A DNA stretch of 64,000 nt from Helichrysum umbraculigerum (Eukaryota; Streptophyta; Magnoliopsida; Asterales; Asteraceae), in the NCBI GenBank assembly GCA_949592205.1, contig CATIUR010000001.1, positions 239,524,750 through 239,588,749 on the forward strand, in the 5' to 3' direction. Each line of letters starts with the position of its first letter. The stretch's first letter is position 1. The notes beneath the pieces are model-generated. The model was not told the DNA's origin, made no database searches, and was given only the letters and a program-made list of their open reading frames with translations. The position numbers and the translations under genes are program-made. Of the stretch, positions 1 through 10,870 are shown piece after piece.

Positions 1-2
1 AA

Positions 3-374
3 TCTCAGCAGAAGATTCCAGCTTCTGTTACTATTGCTTTAAGTGGTCAACCCACACTTGACCCTGAGATTCTATCAATCTTGTCTAAGTATCCACACTA
101 TATTAGACCTGCTACTTTACCTGATGATGAACCCTTTGGAATTGAAGTATTCTTCTATCCACCCATGCCCTGGATGGATTTGAATGAACGTCTTCATTGT
201 TTAGATGAATACTTTGAGTACGATCTCCCAGATATTTTGCGAGCCCACCCCACTACTTTTTATTCAAGTGTTGTTAAGGAAGAGCGTCTCCAATATCAGG
301 TTGAGAATGAACTTAGGATAGAAACACCAACCCGATTAAACATTGAATTTAGGGATCATATACCCGAATCTTAA
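3..374 (+). pseudogene. Unrecognised retroelement-associated ORF, 3' part
   Basis: An open frame enters from the left edge and stops at 372-374, giving about 123 codons. I do not recognise the protein; it is acidic and aromatic-rich (segments FGIEVFFYPPMPWMDL and FRDHIPES). The next ORF is in the same frame after this single stop and a 63-base gap, so the two may be parts of one reading frame split by a nonsense codon. It lies upstream of an ATHILA ORF1-like gene on the same strand, so it probably belongs to that retrotransposon. A true start cannot be seen. Function unknown. Confidence 0.45.
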
Positions 375-437
375 ACAGACCATCACTTAGGAAATTCTCT
401 CAAGCCCAATAGGAGGATAGATATCCATGCCAACTTT

Positions 438-1265
438 ATGAAATATCTTAAAATATCTGATTTTCCATTTACATATGAGCAGAGAAAGTCCTTTGTTGAG
501 ATTGATAGGATAATTAGACTTCTTCGTGCTAAACAAAGTAGAAAAGACGAGCTATTGTTAAAATCAGAGTTAGATCTTTTAATGGATTTACTTGCCTGCA
601 CCGATTATCCCTCTGATTCACAACCTAGGATTAATCGTTATGTTGCGTTCCTGATTGACGAGCTTGAATTTTGTATAGAAAGAAGCCCTATCAAGTCTGA
701 CATGATTCTTGCAGATATTCCATTCTTTGTTGATCCTGCTACTTATTTAATTAATGAGCTTAGAGCAATTTTTCCCGAATCAACTGAGGAAGCTATGGAC
801 GCTGCTTTCTTTGCAAAAAGGAAACATATCCATATCCAGCTAATCCAGTTATTCCAAAAAACCAAATTCCCGTTTACTAACCAACAGAAGATTTATATCA
901 AAGAGCTTTCGCAAGCAGTTCACACTACTTACGGAAATCCCGATTCTTCTGAGGAAACGGAATTTGTGGATTTACTTTCAAAACTGCTCTATGATCTGTC
1001 TTATCTAGATACAGGATTTAGGGATGACATTTCAAACCAGAAAAAGGTGAAACAGGAATTTAATCGTTTTGTCGATGCATTGTTACAACTCAGTCAGGAA
1101 GAACGAGAATTCTTAACAGAATTTGAACGGTATTTCATAAATCGTGTTGATTTAGTTTACTATGTCATCCGAGCTCTCCGAGGTACGTTTATTTCCCGCT
1201 ATACCTTGTCTCTATCCAAAGCATCAACCGTACCCAAAAGTGTCATCTCGGACACTGTCCGGTAA
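438..1265 (+). CDS. Hypothetical protein with two tandem ~115-aa repeats (retroelement-associated)
   Basis: A 275-aa ORF with an ATG start, unrecognised. It consists of two similar halves. The first has FPFTYEQRKSF, then LLMDLLA, INRYVAFLIDEL and VDPATYLINELRAIF. The second has FPFTNQQKIYI, then LLYDLSYLDTG, FNRFVDALLQL and VDLVYYVIRALRGTF in the same order and spacing. This indicates an internal tandem duplication of a helical domain. There is no signal peptide, zinc motif or protease/RT signature. It sits between an open upstream fragment in the same frame and the ATHILA ORF1-like gene, so it is probably an extra ORF of that element. A captured host gene is possible. Confidence 0.5.
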   Translation: MKYLKISDFPFTYEQRKSFVEIDRIIRLLRAKQSRKDELLLKSELDLLMDLLACTDYPSDSQPRINRYVAFLIDELEFCIERSPIKSDMILADIPFFVDPATYLINELRAIFPESTEEAMDAAFFAKRKHIHIQLIQLFQKTKFPFTNQQKIYIKELSQAVHTTYGNPDSSEETEFVDLLSKLLYDLSYLDTGFRDDISNQKKVKQEFNRFVDALLQLSQEEREFLTEFERYFINRVDLVYYVIRALRGTFISRYTLSLSKASTVPKSVISDTVR

Positions 1266-1768
1266 AACAGTAAGTCTGATATGGACGAGCTTTCGTCTTT
1301 AACAAAGCGCTCTTGGGAGGCACCCCAAGCCTATCTAGGTTAATTAATATTAGTTAGTATTAATTTTAGTTTACATAAATTTTTCGTTTTAAAGCTTTCG
1401 TTTAAAAATCAAGAAAACGTCCTTTAAACTTTAAACTCGCGCGATTTGCGTAAGTTCGAAATTTTCAGAAAAATTTAACAAAGTTTTAATTTTAAAATTT
1501 TGGTAAATTAATTATGATTTGCTTTAAAGTTTAAAGTACACAAAAATATTGTTTCGTTTTTAAATAAACTCGTTTCAGTTTAAACGCAAGGAACTTTTCG
1601 CACGCAATTTAAAACACAATTTTAATTCGCGAAATTTTTTTATAAAGATTCGTATTTACTTTTGGTTACTTTCTTAAAAATCTTAAAACCTTTCGAAAAC
1701 CAATCGTACGTATCATATCTTTCGCGTTTTAAATCGAAACGTATTTAAACCAAGAGGAAGGGATCCAC
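1266..1768 (+). other. AT-rich spacer with no gene
   Basis: About 500 bases of AT-rich sequence between two retroelement ORFs. I see no coding potential, RNA gene or clear repeat. It ends at a TATA-like motif and pyrimidine-rich stretch that could be an internal promoter. Confidence 0.6.
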
Positions 1769-1775
1769 TATAAAC
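1769..1775 (+). promoter_or_regulatory. Candidate internal TATA box (TATAAAC)
   Basis: TATAAAC is followed by a C/T-rich stretch (1790-1860), as at plant transcription starts, then by a donor-like CAAG|GTAATT at 1936/1937. It could drive the downstream ATHILA ORF1-like gene from its own promoter. No transcript evidence is available. Confidence 0.3.
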
Positions 1776-1936
1776 AAAAAGTCAAAAATTTTCTTCCTTA
1801 CCCTTCCTCCAAACCGTCGGCCTCCACTCTCCATCACAAAACCCTCATTTTCCCACCATTTTTGATGATTTAAAGCTTCAAGTTCTTCATTTTATCATCT
1901 CTCTTGCATACATAACATCATTTCATCACTTGCAAG

Positions 1937-2944
1937 GTAATTCCTAACTCAAATCTTTAAATTTCATTAACTTTTTAAAAGTTAGGGTTTCAACTTTTGA
2001 TCTATGAAATCCATGGTGAAATCTTGTGTTTTATGGTTCAAAAGTGTTCTTGCATAGTTGCTTAATATGATTACATGCTTGATTGAGTAGATTACTTGAT
2101 AATTTGTGACTTTGATCTTCAAGTGTTGACTTTAAGTGGTCAAAGTTGCTTGATTTGTTGACTTTTGGTAACTAGTAGTTTGTTTTGACTTGTTTTGGTT
2201 AATTCATGCTTAGTATGACTTGATAAACATGATTACATGATTGCTAGTTCATTTTGAATGATCCTTAGGCTTATTGAAAGTTAAAGTAAGCATGTTGTGA
2301 TTGGAATTAACCAAGTAACATACTTTATTTTAAATATTCAATTTTTAAAAATGGTACTTGTGTTAATTAAATCATGGCAAGTTTCTTAGATTTTCAATAA
2401 ATCATTAGTTAGCTTTTGGACGTTGATTATTTTAATTATTCACCACCTTAATTAATAAGGTGTTGAATATTTTTAATATGACCATCACACGTAAGCTACC
2501 GTCATTCATTTATCAAAATCTCTATATCTTGCAAAATTGTTAAAAGTAACCGAATAAGTTAACACATGTCTTTAACCATATGGTATTTGCATGAATAAAT
2601 TAGTTTATGCTCTTTTTGGTTTACTTAATATATTTAAGGTAATTACATGGTTTTTGCAAAACTCATGCTCACTTAGATTAAGTTGCCATGAATGAAAGTA
2701 AAAATATATGCTAGTTATTTGAAATGACGAGTTTACTTAGATTAAACGCTAGTATTATTATTGCTTTAATACCCTTGGAATAGGTTAGACACTTATGGTT
2801 GCGAAAAATTGCGGATTGAGGATTGGTTAGGCCTAGATTTAGTTTAAAATAAATTGCGGATTTATTCATATTTTAAAGCCTACATTTCCAATTTTTGTTT
2901 AAAATTTGGAAATGTACTTAAGCATCTCATTTCCTTGTCAACAG
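1937..2944 (+). other. Predicted intron 5' of the ATHILA ORF1-like gene
   Basis: The donor CAAG|GTAATT at 1937 and the acceptor TTCCTTGTCAACAG ending at 2944 would join a short noncoding leader to the coding exon. The interval is AT-rich, full of stops and gene-free, as expected of a plant intron. Splicing before env-like or ORF1-like genes is plausible for this clade, but here it is inferred from splice motifs only. Confidence 0.35.
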
Positions 2945-4732
2945 ATAGATCTATCAAACCCTTCGTTGAGGAAGCTTGCTTCATCCCCCGAGAATATGGA
3001 CGATATTGAGAAATGGATGGGACGATACTTAGGGTCAAACAGAGTCATCATGTGGCCGGATAAGAGACGCTTGGGTATTAGGGATGAGTTGGAAGAATTG
3101 ATTAAGTATCATAAAGATGGCGAGGAACATGCTGCATTTTTCCATCTTTTCTCCATTGATGAGGCTATATACCGAGAGGTCGTCACTGAGTTTATGATGA
3201 CTTACGAGTTCCGAAAGAGATTGGAGATCACTGATAAGAAGATCGCTTTTCGGTATCGTGGGAAGAAGTATCGTATGACAGTGGGAGATTTCGGGGTATA
3301 CCTTGGCCTTTACACACAGTCACAGGCCAGTTCTGATTGGTTCACCAGCAGTTTCCAGTCTATCTCCAGTTTACCGTCACGGGATCACAAGGAGATATGG
3401 AGAGGATTGACGGGGACAACCTTCAGGAGTGGAGTGAAAGCTTCACTCATGACCCGACCAGTTCATCACATTCTTCACAAGCTCCAGTGCTGTACTATCT
3501 TTGAAAAGAGAGATGCTGGACCTGCTACATCAGAAGAGCTTAAGTTCATGGATGCGATCATAAGGAAGCAGAACCTGAATGTCGCATACATCATAGCAGA
3601 TAGATTGTGGAAGGAGAAGAGAGAGGATAAACGCCACGTATTCATGGAAGCCATTATCACGAGATTGTTAGTCGGCATGGGGATTCTCACTGACCGTCAC
3701 CGTGAGGATTACACCCATCATGTTAGTTCGCAGCCGTTTGATCTAGAGTACTGCAAGTTGATCCAGATGATTGATGAGGGACCTGAGAGACAGTGCTTAT
3801 GGTATCATACTCGGCAGCCCATTCCTGGATGCTTCATGACCAGGAAGCACGTGACTACAGAGGATAGAGATGTTGGTCCCCAGCCACAGAGATCAGTAGC
3901 AGCTGAGATACCTGAGCCATCCCGAGGAGCAGACACATCAGTACTGCCTACACAGGCCGTTGTGCATCATACGGATCCGGTCACTCCTCTTACTCAGTAC
4001 TATCTATTACATGCTTTACAGGTTATCCGTGATCAGCAGGTCTCGACAGCTAGGAGACATGGTACCCCTGAGCCTGATCACTTCCTATACAGATGTGGAC
4101 CACCGCCACCACCCACTGCCCATACCGCCATTCACCCATATGCCACCACTTGCCCATACACTACCTTTCCTCCACCACATCCACATACCTCCACTTAGCC
4201 ACCACATCCATATAGACACCCTCGCACACCTACCACCTACTCCGCACCATTACCCACTCACAGATCCACATCTGATATAGCCAGAGTCTACTAAGTACAC
4301 ATACCATCACCAGCCCGTCAGCAGGCATCATTGCCTCGCCCGACTGTACCCATTCCGACCCATGACCAGCATCCAGAGGCTAGCACATCATATAGACCAG
4401 ATCTGCTCTACATTGGTACCGATGCATTGTTCACTGGTAGCATTGGCCCTTACTTGGATTTGGGCCCCATCTTCTCAGATCAGGTTCCTACTAAGAGCAC
4501 TCTCAGGCAGCTCTACCTTGATATGTTACAGACGGCAGGTGTTACCACTGCGGACATGCTCGCACAGGGTTATGATGATATGATGGCACTTCCAGCGATG
4601 ACCCTCAGGCATATATTGATTCAGAGAGGATTACTCCCTCCAGATGAGCAGAGAGTGTCCAGTGGACAGCAGTCAGTCGCAGGACCCACAGTTCAGCCTG
4701 ATGACATACCAGCAGAGGATCCTCCATTCTAG
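2912..4732 (+). pseudogene. ATHILA ORF1-like retrotransposon protein, broken
   Basis: The reading frame runs 2912-4198, then continues in the same frame to 4732, broken by TAG at 4196-4198 and TAA near 4292. The N-terminal ~300 residues have the look of the plant ATHILA ORF-1 family: WMGRYLGSNRVIMWPDKRR, then MTVGDFGVYLGLYTQ, then EIWRGLTG. A Pro/His/Thr-rich low-complexity linker follows and contains both stops. The last ~130 codons (LLYIGTDALFTGSIGPYLDLG onward) form a second conserved block. If 2945 follows a splice acceptor, translation starts in an upstream exon or at 2912. The function of these proteins in Athila elements is unknown. Family assignment is by motif memory. Confidence 0.6.
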
Positions 4733-7072
4733 ACTACTTATCTTGTGATTCATATTTCATATCACCGACTTCTGTATTGTATTGATTACAGTGATCTCTA
4801 TCTTGCACTTGGTTAAACTTTTGGGATATTTCTCGACCTTTATGGTTGAGCTTTATTATTATGTTTATCGTAGTTACTTATTATGTTTGTTTCTTTATTT
4901 TAGAATAAGTGATTGAATGTGTGATGAATGAGAAATGAGCCCGCACGAGATGACGAGCTTTCAAGAAAAAGAACCGTGATGTCAAAAGGCAGACAACCAA
5001 GGAATTCACAACTGCGGACCACGGAACTTACACACATCTCGGGAGAGGAGCTTTGGTCTATCTTCTTCTGAAACTCGCACATGCACCGCAAACTCTTCAA
5101 AGATCTAAGTGTGGGATCTCAACCCACACTCCAAGACATCATAGCAAGAATCATCTCCAAATCTTAAATCACAAAAGTGTGAAATTCACTAATAAGAATC
5201 TCCACTTACATTATGGGTCGACTCTTAGCTAAGCATGAATGAGAAGCGTTGTGCACCAGATAAGGACATGCGGAGCTGAATCACTCTTAATGAAGATCTT
5301 CGAATTCTCAGCTTTCGCCTCTTAACGTTAAATCATCATCAAAGGAGTTTCTTACCTTTCACCTCGTTTTTTTTTCATAACTTGATTCATTTTGTTAGCT
5401 TAGGAATGCTAAGTAATCTATACTCTATCCTAAACTTATCACTAAGTGTGAGATTCCAGCCCAAACCAAACACTTGAGAAACATTTTCTATATGTTCAAA
5501 CTCTAAGTGTGGGATTATATTTTCAAATATAATCTCAACTCATGAGAACATTAGGGACAATGTTCCTCTAAGTGTGGGATAGCAGGTATAGAATACCTTG
5601 AATTAGATGTTTTACAGATTTTAAATGTCCAAATAGCTTTACTCAGAAAACGTTCCTCAAATTTTCAAAATTTTCAAAACTTTTTAAACAAAATTAATAA
5701 AGTATGAGCTTAATCGTCCGATTAGCTCTACTATTTTTGAGTTACGATTTCTTTCGAAGAGGAACCATTTCTAATATGAGTTAGTTATTCAAGAATATTA
5801 GGGAAATTAAGGTAGAAATTTCTTAAATAAGTATTAACAATCTAAGGAGCATGGCTAGGCACATACAAACCCAAATTTGCAGTGAGGTTTTGAGCCTTAA
5901 AAACATTCATTTTAAATGCTACATTGTTCATTTCTTGTGTGTGCCGATGCTAGTATCTCTAAATTAGAACTTGTTCCTGACATACGTTTCAAGACCACAT
6001 TAGAAAGTACCGTACGCGGTATAGGTGCAATTAGATGATCTCGACATTCCTTAGGATTTAACCTATTCTTACATACCTTTTCAAGCCCAAAAACCCTTCC
6101 GATACTCATTTTTAGTATCGATGATCCGCCTAGAAAACCCTGTTGAGCCTAAACCTTTCGTTTCTTCAAAACCCTATATCTTTAACCACTTTTCCCAAAT
6201 TCCCAACAACTTATCTTGGAATTTCTAAGGTTATGAAAAACATCTTGAAGAATCTCTTTCTGAATTGATCTACTCCTCCGTGTTCACCAAAATTAGAAAA
6301 TCAAGGGTGCAAAAAATTGGCACCAGAAGAAAAAACTCGAAGAAGTCCGTGATAAGAAAGAAGAGATTTCCGAAAGAAAATCAAAAATATCCTTGGAAGT
6401 TCTCTGGAAAAGAAGTTCTGAAGAAAGAAAAGAAAATAAAAAGCAGAAAAAGAAAGAAAAGAAAAAGAAAAGAAAATAAAGCTAAAGTGCTTCAGAGTAT
6501 CAATCTTTCAAAGAAAGATCCAATGAAATACGAGTAGCTATCTTCTCCGTTCTACAATAAGTTTTTCATGATTCTTAGAATGCCTAAGATAAGCAACCCC
6601 TTAAACCAAAAATCACCACTATCCATACCCCTTAACCCTCACAAACACTACAACCCACTCGAATGTCTTGGGATAATTAGCACCGTCCTCTTCCTAAGTG
6701 GTGGAGATCCGATTCTCGACCAAGCTTATGATGATGAGTGCTGCATGACTGGCTATTTGAGCAATTTCGATTGTGCTAGATTGATAGGAAACCCGATACA
6801 CTCTGAGTGAATTGAGTGACCACCTTTAGTGAGATCGCCTAGTCATGTATACTCCAAGATCACGAGATTTGGAAAGTATGCCTGGGAAAGTCAATACTTA
6901 TTTCTGAAAGGATCATCTTAGCTTTCCCTATGTTCTCTAAATAATTTTCCCATATGACAAAGTGGTAACTTTTTGGAGGTGCTTTAACTCACCCAAAATC
7001 TATAAAATGTTTTCACGGGACACAACTTAGTATTGCTTGAGGACAAGCAACGCTTAAGTGTAGGATACTAGA
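4733..7072 (+). repeat. Athila-type 3' untranslated region with AAGTGTGGGAT motifs
   Basis: Noncoding, between ORF1 and the 3' LTR. A motif close to CTAAGTGTGGGAT recurs near 5105, 5442, 5503, 5568 and, degenerate, 7053. The first copy sits in an 8-bp inverted repeat (AGTGTGGG 5108-5115 with CCCACACT 5123-5130). Another landmark is TTGCTTGAGGACAAGCAA just before 7050, typical of the end of the internal region in Athila/Tat elements. A purine-rich, lysine-coding low-complexity stretch lies at about 6330-6480. No convincing gene is present. Confidence 0.6.
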
Positions 7073-7604
7073 TGTGACCCAAAAAGTCATGTTTTTAAGT
7101 ACTTATTTCCACACTTTTTGGACTATTCTTTGGTGAAAACATTTCAAAACAATCATTTATCATTAAAAATCACCAAGGTAGTCTAAATACGGGCGTTGCT
7201 ACAAAAATCAGTTAAAACATCCGTTTTGCACCCAAACCGAGGCAAAAACAATCACCTTAAATATTACATTCTTGATTATCCTATCAAATTAAATCTTAAT
7301 GCATATTTTATGATTCAATAGGAAAATCCAAGATCGGTGGTGAAAGAATCAAGAGAAACGGGTGAAGAATGAAGAAGATGTGCAGTTTGTAAGCCCGCCG
7401 ATCGTCATCCGGAACACGCAAAAGTCAAACACTTTCAAATTTTCCAAACTTAGTGTCATTAGAAGCGTAACGGAAAAACGAAGTCAACGGCGCAAGAATC
7501 AAGCAAATCGGACTCCAAACGAAGAAGATACGGACGAACCAAGCAACCGAGAAGTCAGTGGAGGCCAAACCAAGCACCAACCCCCCCCCCCCCCCCTTGG
7601 CACT

Positions 7605-7661
7605 AGGTACCGTATACGGTACCTTAAGTTCCGTATACGGCCCTTAGGGTGCCGTATACGG
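7605..7661 (+). repeat. Palindrome cluster with CCGTATACGG core, upstream of LTR TATA
   Basis: Three copies of the perfect palindrome CCGTATACGG lie at 7610-7619, 7631-7640 and 7652-7661, spaced 21 bp apart. The first is embedded in a 20-bp perfect palindrome (7605-7624). CCCTTAGGG between copies two and three is also self-complementary. The cluster sits 115-170 bp upstream of TATAAATA in the LTR, a position suited to a transcription-factor array. Confidence 0.8.
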
Positions 7662-7774
7662 GGTTGGTTGGCTTGTGAGGTGCCGTTGGCCCCCTTGGTC
7701 CGTTCGCCCCGTATGCTGCTTTGATGCTTGTATTTCGTGCTTCAAGACTTGTACCAAGGCCAACTAGCTTCTCC

Positions 7775-7782
7775 TATAAATA
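7775..7782 (+). promoter_or_regulatory. LTR TATA box (TATAAATA)
   Basis: CTCCTATAAATACC is followed about 30 bp later by C/A-rich sequence suited to transcription initiation. It marks the likely U3/R junction of the Athila-type LTR. Confidence 0.6.
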
Positions 7783-8365
7783 CCTCACTCATTTCACCAT
7801 TTCAAACCACACCTCTCATCTCATTATTCACATACTTCTCTTTCTCTCTCTAGAATTCTCTCTCTAGCACTACTCTTAGGAGTTAGAGAAGAATTGTTCT
7901 TGTAATTAGTTCTCTCTCTAGTTTCTATCTCTAGCACTACTATTAGGAGTTAGAGGAGAACTAGAGAGATATAAGTTAGCGGTTAGAGCTAGAGGAAAGT
8001 TGTAATTGGGTAATCAAGCTGTAGCAAGGTTATTCAAGTCAGATTGTTGTAATCCTCAGTATTACTCTTCTAATCCGGTGATATTATCTTACTTTCTTAC
8101 TGTTATAATGTTTACTTTGCATATTATTTCAGTACGATCTATGATTGTTGCCATGCTGATTAGCTAGATTAATATGTGATTGTTGAAATGTAGATGTTAG
8201 GATTAGGGATGATGTTTAATTAATATATCTTATATATGATCGGTAGTTGTTATGCTGCATACATGTTTAGACTTATCCTGGATATAGATTTAATTAATCA
8301 CCCTTTCTGGTCTCTCACGTAACTGTTGCCTTAGGATAGGATCTGATCAACCCTACCTACGAATA

Positions 8366-8622
8366 CACAGTTATCTCCTGTTTGTATGAAACTGTGGGAT
8401 CGCCGTAATACGGCAGAATACTTGGTATAGCGTTGGAAATACCACTGGTAGAGTACAAATACGTGGAAGCCAAGGAAATGCCGGTGGTTTATCTCACCGT
8501 GGATTACCTGGAAGCAACTCTTCCAGACACGGGTCTAGGTCTTGTTAAGCCGTGAAAATGCAATAGTACACCGTTAAACTACCTCTGGTTATAAAGCTGT
8601 GTAAAGACACATTAGGTCTTTA
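8366..8622 (+). repeat. Array of unlike short hairpins in the Athila-type LTR
   Basis: Seven stem-loops with different stems lie in 257 bases: CACAGTT 8366-8372 with AACTGTG 8390-8396; GCCGT/ACGGC 8402-8414; TGGTAT/ATACCA 8423-8444; CGGTG/CACCG 8482-8499; CTGGAAG/CTTCCAG 8508-8526; CACGG/CCGTG 8528-8554; TAAAGAC/GTCTTTA 8602-8622. No stem sequence is repeated, so this is not a simple tandem repeat; the shared property is the inverted-repeat structure. It lies about 0.6-0.85 kb downstream of the LTR TATA box and would be transcribed. Confidence 0.65.
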
Positions 8623-9513
8623 AAACACCGTAGATATACCTAGGGTTAGAGTACTGTGGAAAATAAGGTCACTATACACTATACGCATGCCTAGGGATGA
8701 ACGACCGATGGCAAAGGAGGGTCTAATCCATGACGGAAGTATTAGAACTAAAACAGATAAAACATGAGTTAGGAAATGAAAGCAAGGATGCCGGCTGTGT
8801 TCCCAGATGCTTAAAACCCCTAAACTCTACTTAACCGATAGTTTAACTTATTCAGTATACAACCAGTATTACTCTGTTAAAATTGGATAGACATAGGTGT
8901 TAAGAAAAGTCAGTGTTGTGGACTATCGCCTTATTCCTTAACCCCATTCAGAGGGTCGCTTGGTCTCCGAAAGAGACGGTGAGGTGGGTCTGAAGACAGT
9001 CCCATCTGACCAGAATCAGGATAGCCTAGGATTCAGTGACATATGCTTTAGGGTTACACCTAGACGTAGGGTCCTAGTGTTTACACCGACCGTTTAGAAG
9101 ATTCTTAACCAGAGTAGTCACCTATCATCAATATAATATCATCCCGAAACCCTAATCGTCGAAGTTTCAGCAATCACTCTCTACCTGCTGCTTATATTCT
9201 CGTTTACTTTTCTGCATTTTAATTTATGTCTTTAGATTAAATTAGATAAAACCAAAACCATACCTACCTTGTTCTAAAACACATCCTATTGTCAAGTTAT
9301 CTTTGGTAGGTTCCAATTCAATTCAATTCGTTCCGATTTTGGACGACACTCGAGTTATACTTGCCACCTTACCCACAAGGTAGGTAGCTTGCATAGTTTG
9401 AGCCCAGCAAAATATAAATTTTTAAAACTTCAACAGTCGTTCGCCTCTGTTGCGGTCAGAGCAACGATTCAGGGTAAAAACCCGACCGACGGACGGGGGC
9501 ACGACACAGTGTA

Positions 9514-9822
9514 GCGACACTTAAGTGACGCATAAAACCCTAATCTTGCGTCACTTCCTTAAGTGACGCCAAAAACCCTCTTTTTGTGGCACTTCGTTAA
9601 ATGTCGGTAACCCGACACTCCATGCGGCACTAACCTAAGTGACGCCTAAATTTGATTTTTACCCTGTCCGACACTTACACCGACACTCATACCCGACACT
9701 TGCCTAAGTGTCGCCCCTCATGCGTCACTTCCTCCAGTGACGCTAATAAATCAGAATTTATCATTTCATGCGACACTTCCTAAGTGTCGCTATAAACTAT
9801 TAAGTGACACCTCAAGTGACGC
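9514..9822 (+). repeat. Inverted-repeat array of GCGACACTT / AAGTGWCGC units
   Basis: About seven units read GCGACACTT or GCGTCACTT, a short spacer, then AAGTGACGC or AAGTGTCGC, each able to fold back. Variants GCGACACTT/AAGTGTCGC and GCGTCACTT/AAGTGACGC keep pairing by exchanging both arms. A similar array with a different core lies at 12694-12957 at the equivalent place of LTR2. Arrays of this type also occur as subterminal repeats of CACTA transposons, but no CACTA terminus is found here. Confidence 0.7.
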
Positions 9823-9978
9823 TAAAAACAGAAAGTTTACAACTTTTTCACTAAGTGTTGAGACTGAGATTTTATCACCTGATTTTACTCCGAAATGAAG
9901 TTTCGAATGCGTTTTTACTACAGCAACATAGCAGAAATAAAAATTTTCCAAGCTGACTTGGTAGCTCGACCCCAACCA

Positions 9979-10020
9979 GGGGCTCTGCCCCTTGGACCCC
10001 GCTACCAGGGGCGCTGCCCC
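9979..10020 (+). repeat. Pair of GGGGC-N3-GCCCC hairpins
   Basis: GGGGC-TCT-GCCCC (9979-9991) and GGGGC-GCT-GCCCC (10008-10020) are 16 bases apart in an otherwise AT-rich LTR. Both keep a 5-bp stem and a 3-nt loop. Confidence 0.8.
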
Positions 10021-10321
10021 CGGACCCCCGTACACAATTTCATACTTTATAAAAATACAACGAAACAAACAGAATTATACTTATGAAGTTATGACTTTCA
10101 AACTATCACCAATGAGTCGTATACATTTTCACAACTACGAAATACAAACGTAAACATTAAACGAACACTTTGGACATAACTTGGTTGCACGAATACTAGC
10201 ATGGATGGTCAACTACGACATCCACATACTTATTAAATCTCATACGTTTAGGGCGTTAGGAGATTCCGGATTATACTTGGGTTTTAGGCTTTGCAAGCAC
10301 TCGAACGTACTTAACTCAGCA

Positions 10322-10328
10322 GGTGAGT
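10322..10328 (+). promoter_or_regulatory. Splice-donor-like GGTGAGT in LTR1
   Basis: GCAGGTGAGTTC fits the eukaryotic 5' splice-site consensus well. The same element followed by CAYAGCCCC occurs in LTR2 at 12306-12312 on the minus strand. The hairpin array starts about 215 bases downstream. Use as a splice donor is inferred. Confidence 0.45.
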
Positions 10329-10544
10329 TCACAGCCCCACTTTTAACTGTTTTACCACTTACAACTTGGGGTGAGAAACATAGCCAACTGCTTTATTGTT
10401 TGCCATAACTGCTTTTATATACATGAATTGTATACTTGTTTTACTCGAACGATTATAGTACTTTGAACTGTTGAACTATCATACAAACTGGTATTTATGA
10501 AACAACATTTTCGTACAATAAACGTGTTAAACTTTGTTTGGTAA

Positions 10545-10870
10545 ACCGGAGAACGACCGGTACTTTTTATGTAAACGCTGGAGAACGACCAGCCACGTAT
10601 CTTAGTGCCAGAGAATGACTGGCCAAGTGGACGGGAGAACGACCTGTGCGTATTTGGATGGGAGAACGACCCATGCGTCTTTGACGGGAGAATGACCGAA
10701 CTGTGTTTCGCTGGAGAACGACAGGCAGTGTTTGGACGGGAGAACAACCCGTGCGTATCTAGACCAGAGAACGACCGGTAAACTGTTTTGTTTGGACGGG
10801 AGAACGATCCGTGCGTCTTTAGACCGGAGAACGACCGGTACCATTTTGGAAACGCTGGAGAACGACCAGC
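10545..10870 (+). repeat. Twelve-unit hairpin array with near-constant loop AGAACGA and varying stems
   Basis: Each unit is 5 bases, a 7-base loop (AGAACGA in nine; AGAATGA in units 3 and 6; AGAACAA in unit 8), then 5 bases. Stem starts and arms: 10545 ACCGG/CCGGT; 10577 GCTGG/CCAGC; 10607 GCCAG/CTGGC; 10631 ACGGG/CCTGT; 10658 ATGGG/CCCAT; 10684 ACGGG/CCGAA; 10710 GCTGG/CAGGC; 10736 ACGGG/CCCGT; 10763 ACCAG/CCGGT; 10796 ACGGG/TCCGT; 10823 ACCGG/CCGGT; 10854 GCTGG/CCAGC. Seven pair perfectly, two have one G-T wobble, one has a single mismatch, and two are degenerate. Both stem arms change together while the loop stays, a covariation-like pattern. Confidence 0.85.

Larger units (their letters stand above)
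7073..9506 (+). mobile_element. 3' LTR of the Athila-type element
   Basis: It begins TGTGACCC directly after the internal 3' landmark and ends near CACGACA, giving TG...CA ends and a length of ~2.4 kb. It carries a promoter-like TATAAATA at 7775, a C16 run at 7581-7596, a palindrome cluster at 7605-7661 and a hairpin array at 8366-8622. The right boundary is inferred: beyond 9506 the sequence changes to a GCGACA-type array that belongs to another LTR. The partner 5' LTR is outside the window, so target duplication and age cannot be checked. Confidence 0.5.

Noticed and set aside
6265..6537. Lysine-rich basic protein
   Set aside because: Low-complexity purine tract in the Athila 3' region; no conserved features.
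7362..7724. Proline-run protein
   Set aside because: Lies in LTR U3 and crosses a C16 run and palindromes; no family resemblance.
8395..9010. Ribosomal or other structural RNA gene, suggested by many stems
   Set aside because: No rRNA or snRNA landmarks; located inside an LTR.
9790..10068. 92-aa minus-strand protein
   Set aside because: Within LTR1, spans the GGGGC hairpins; no recognisable domain.
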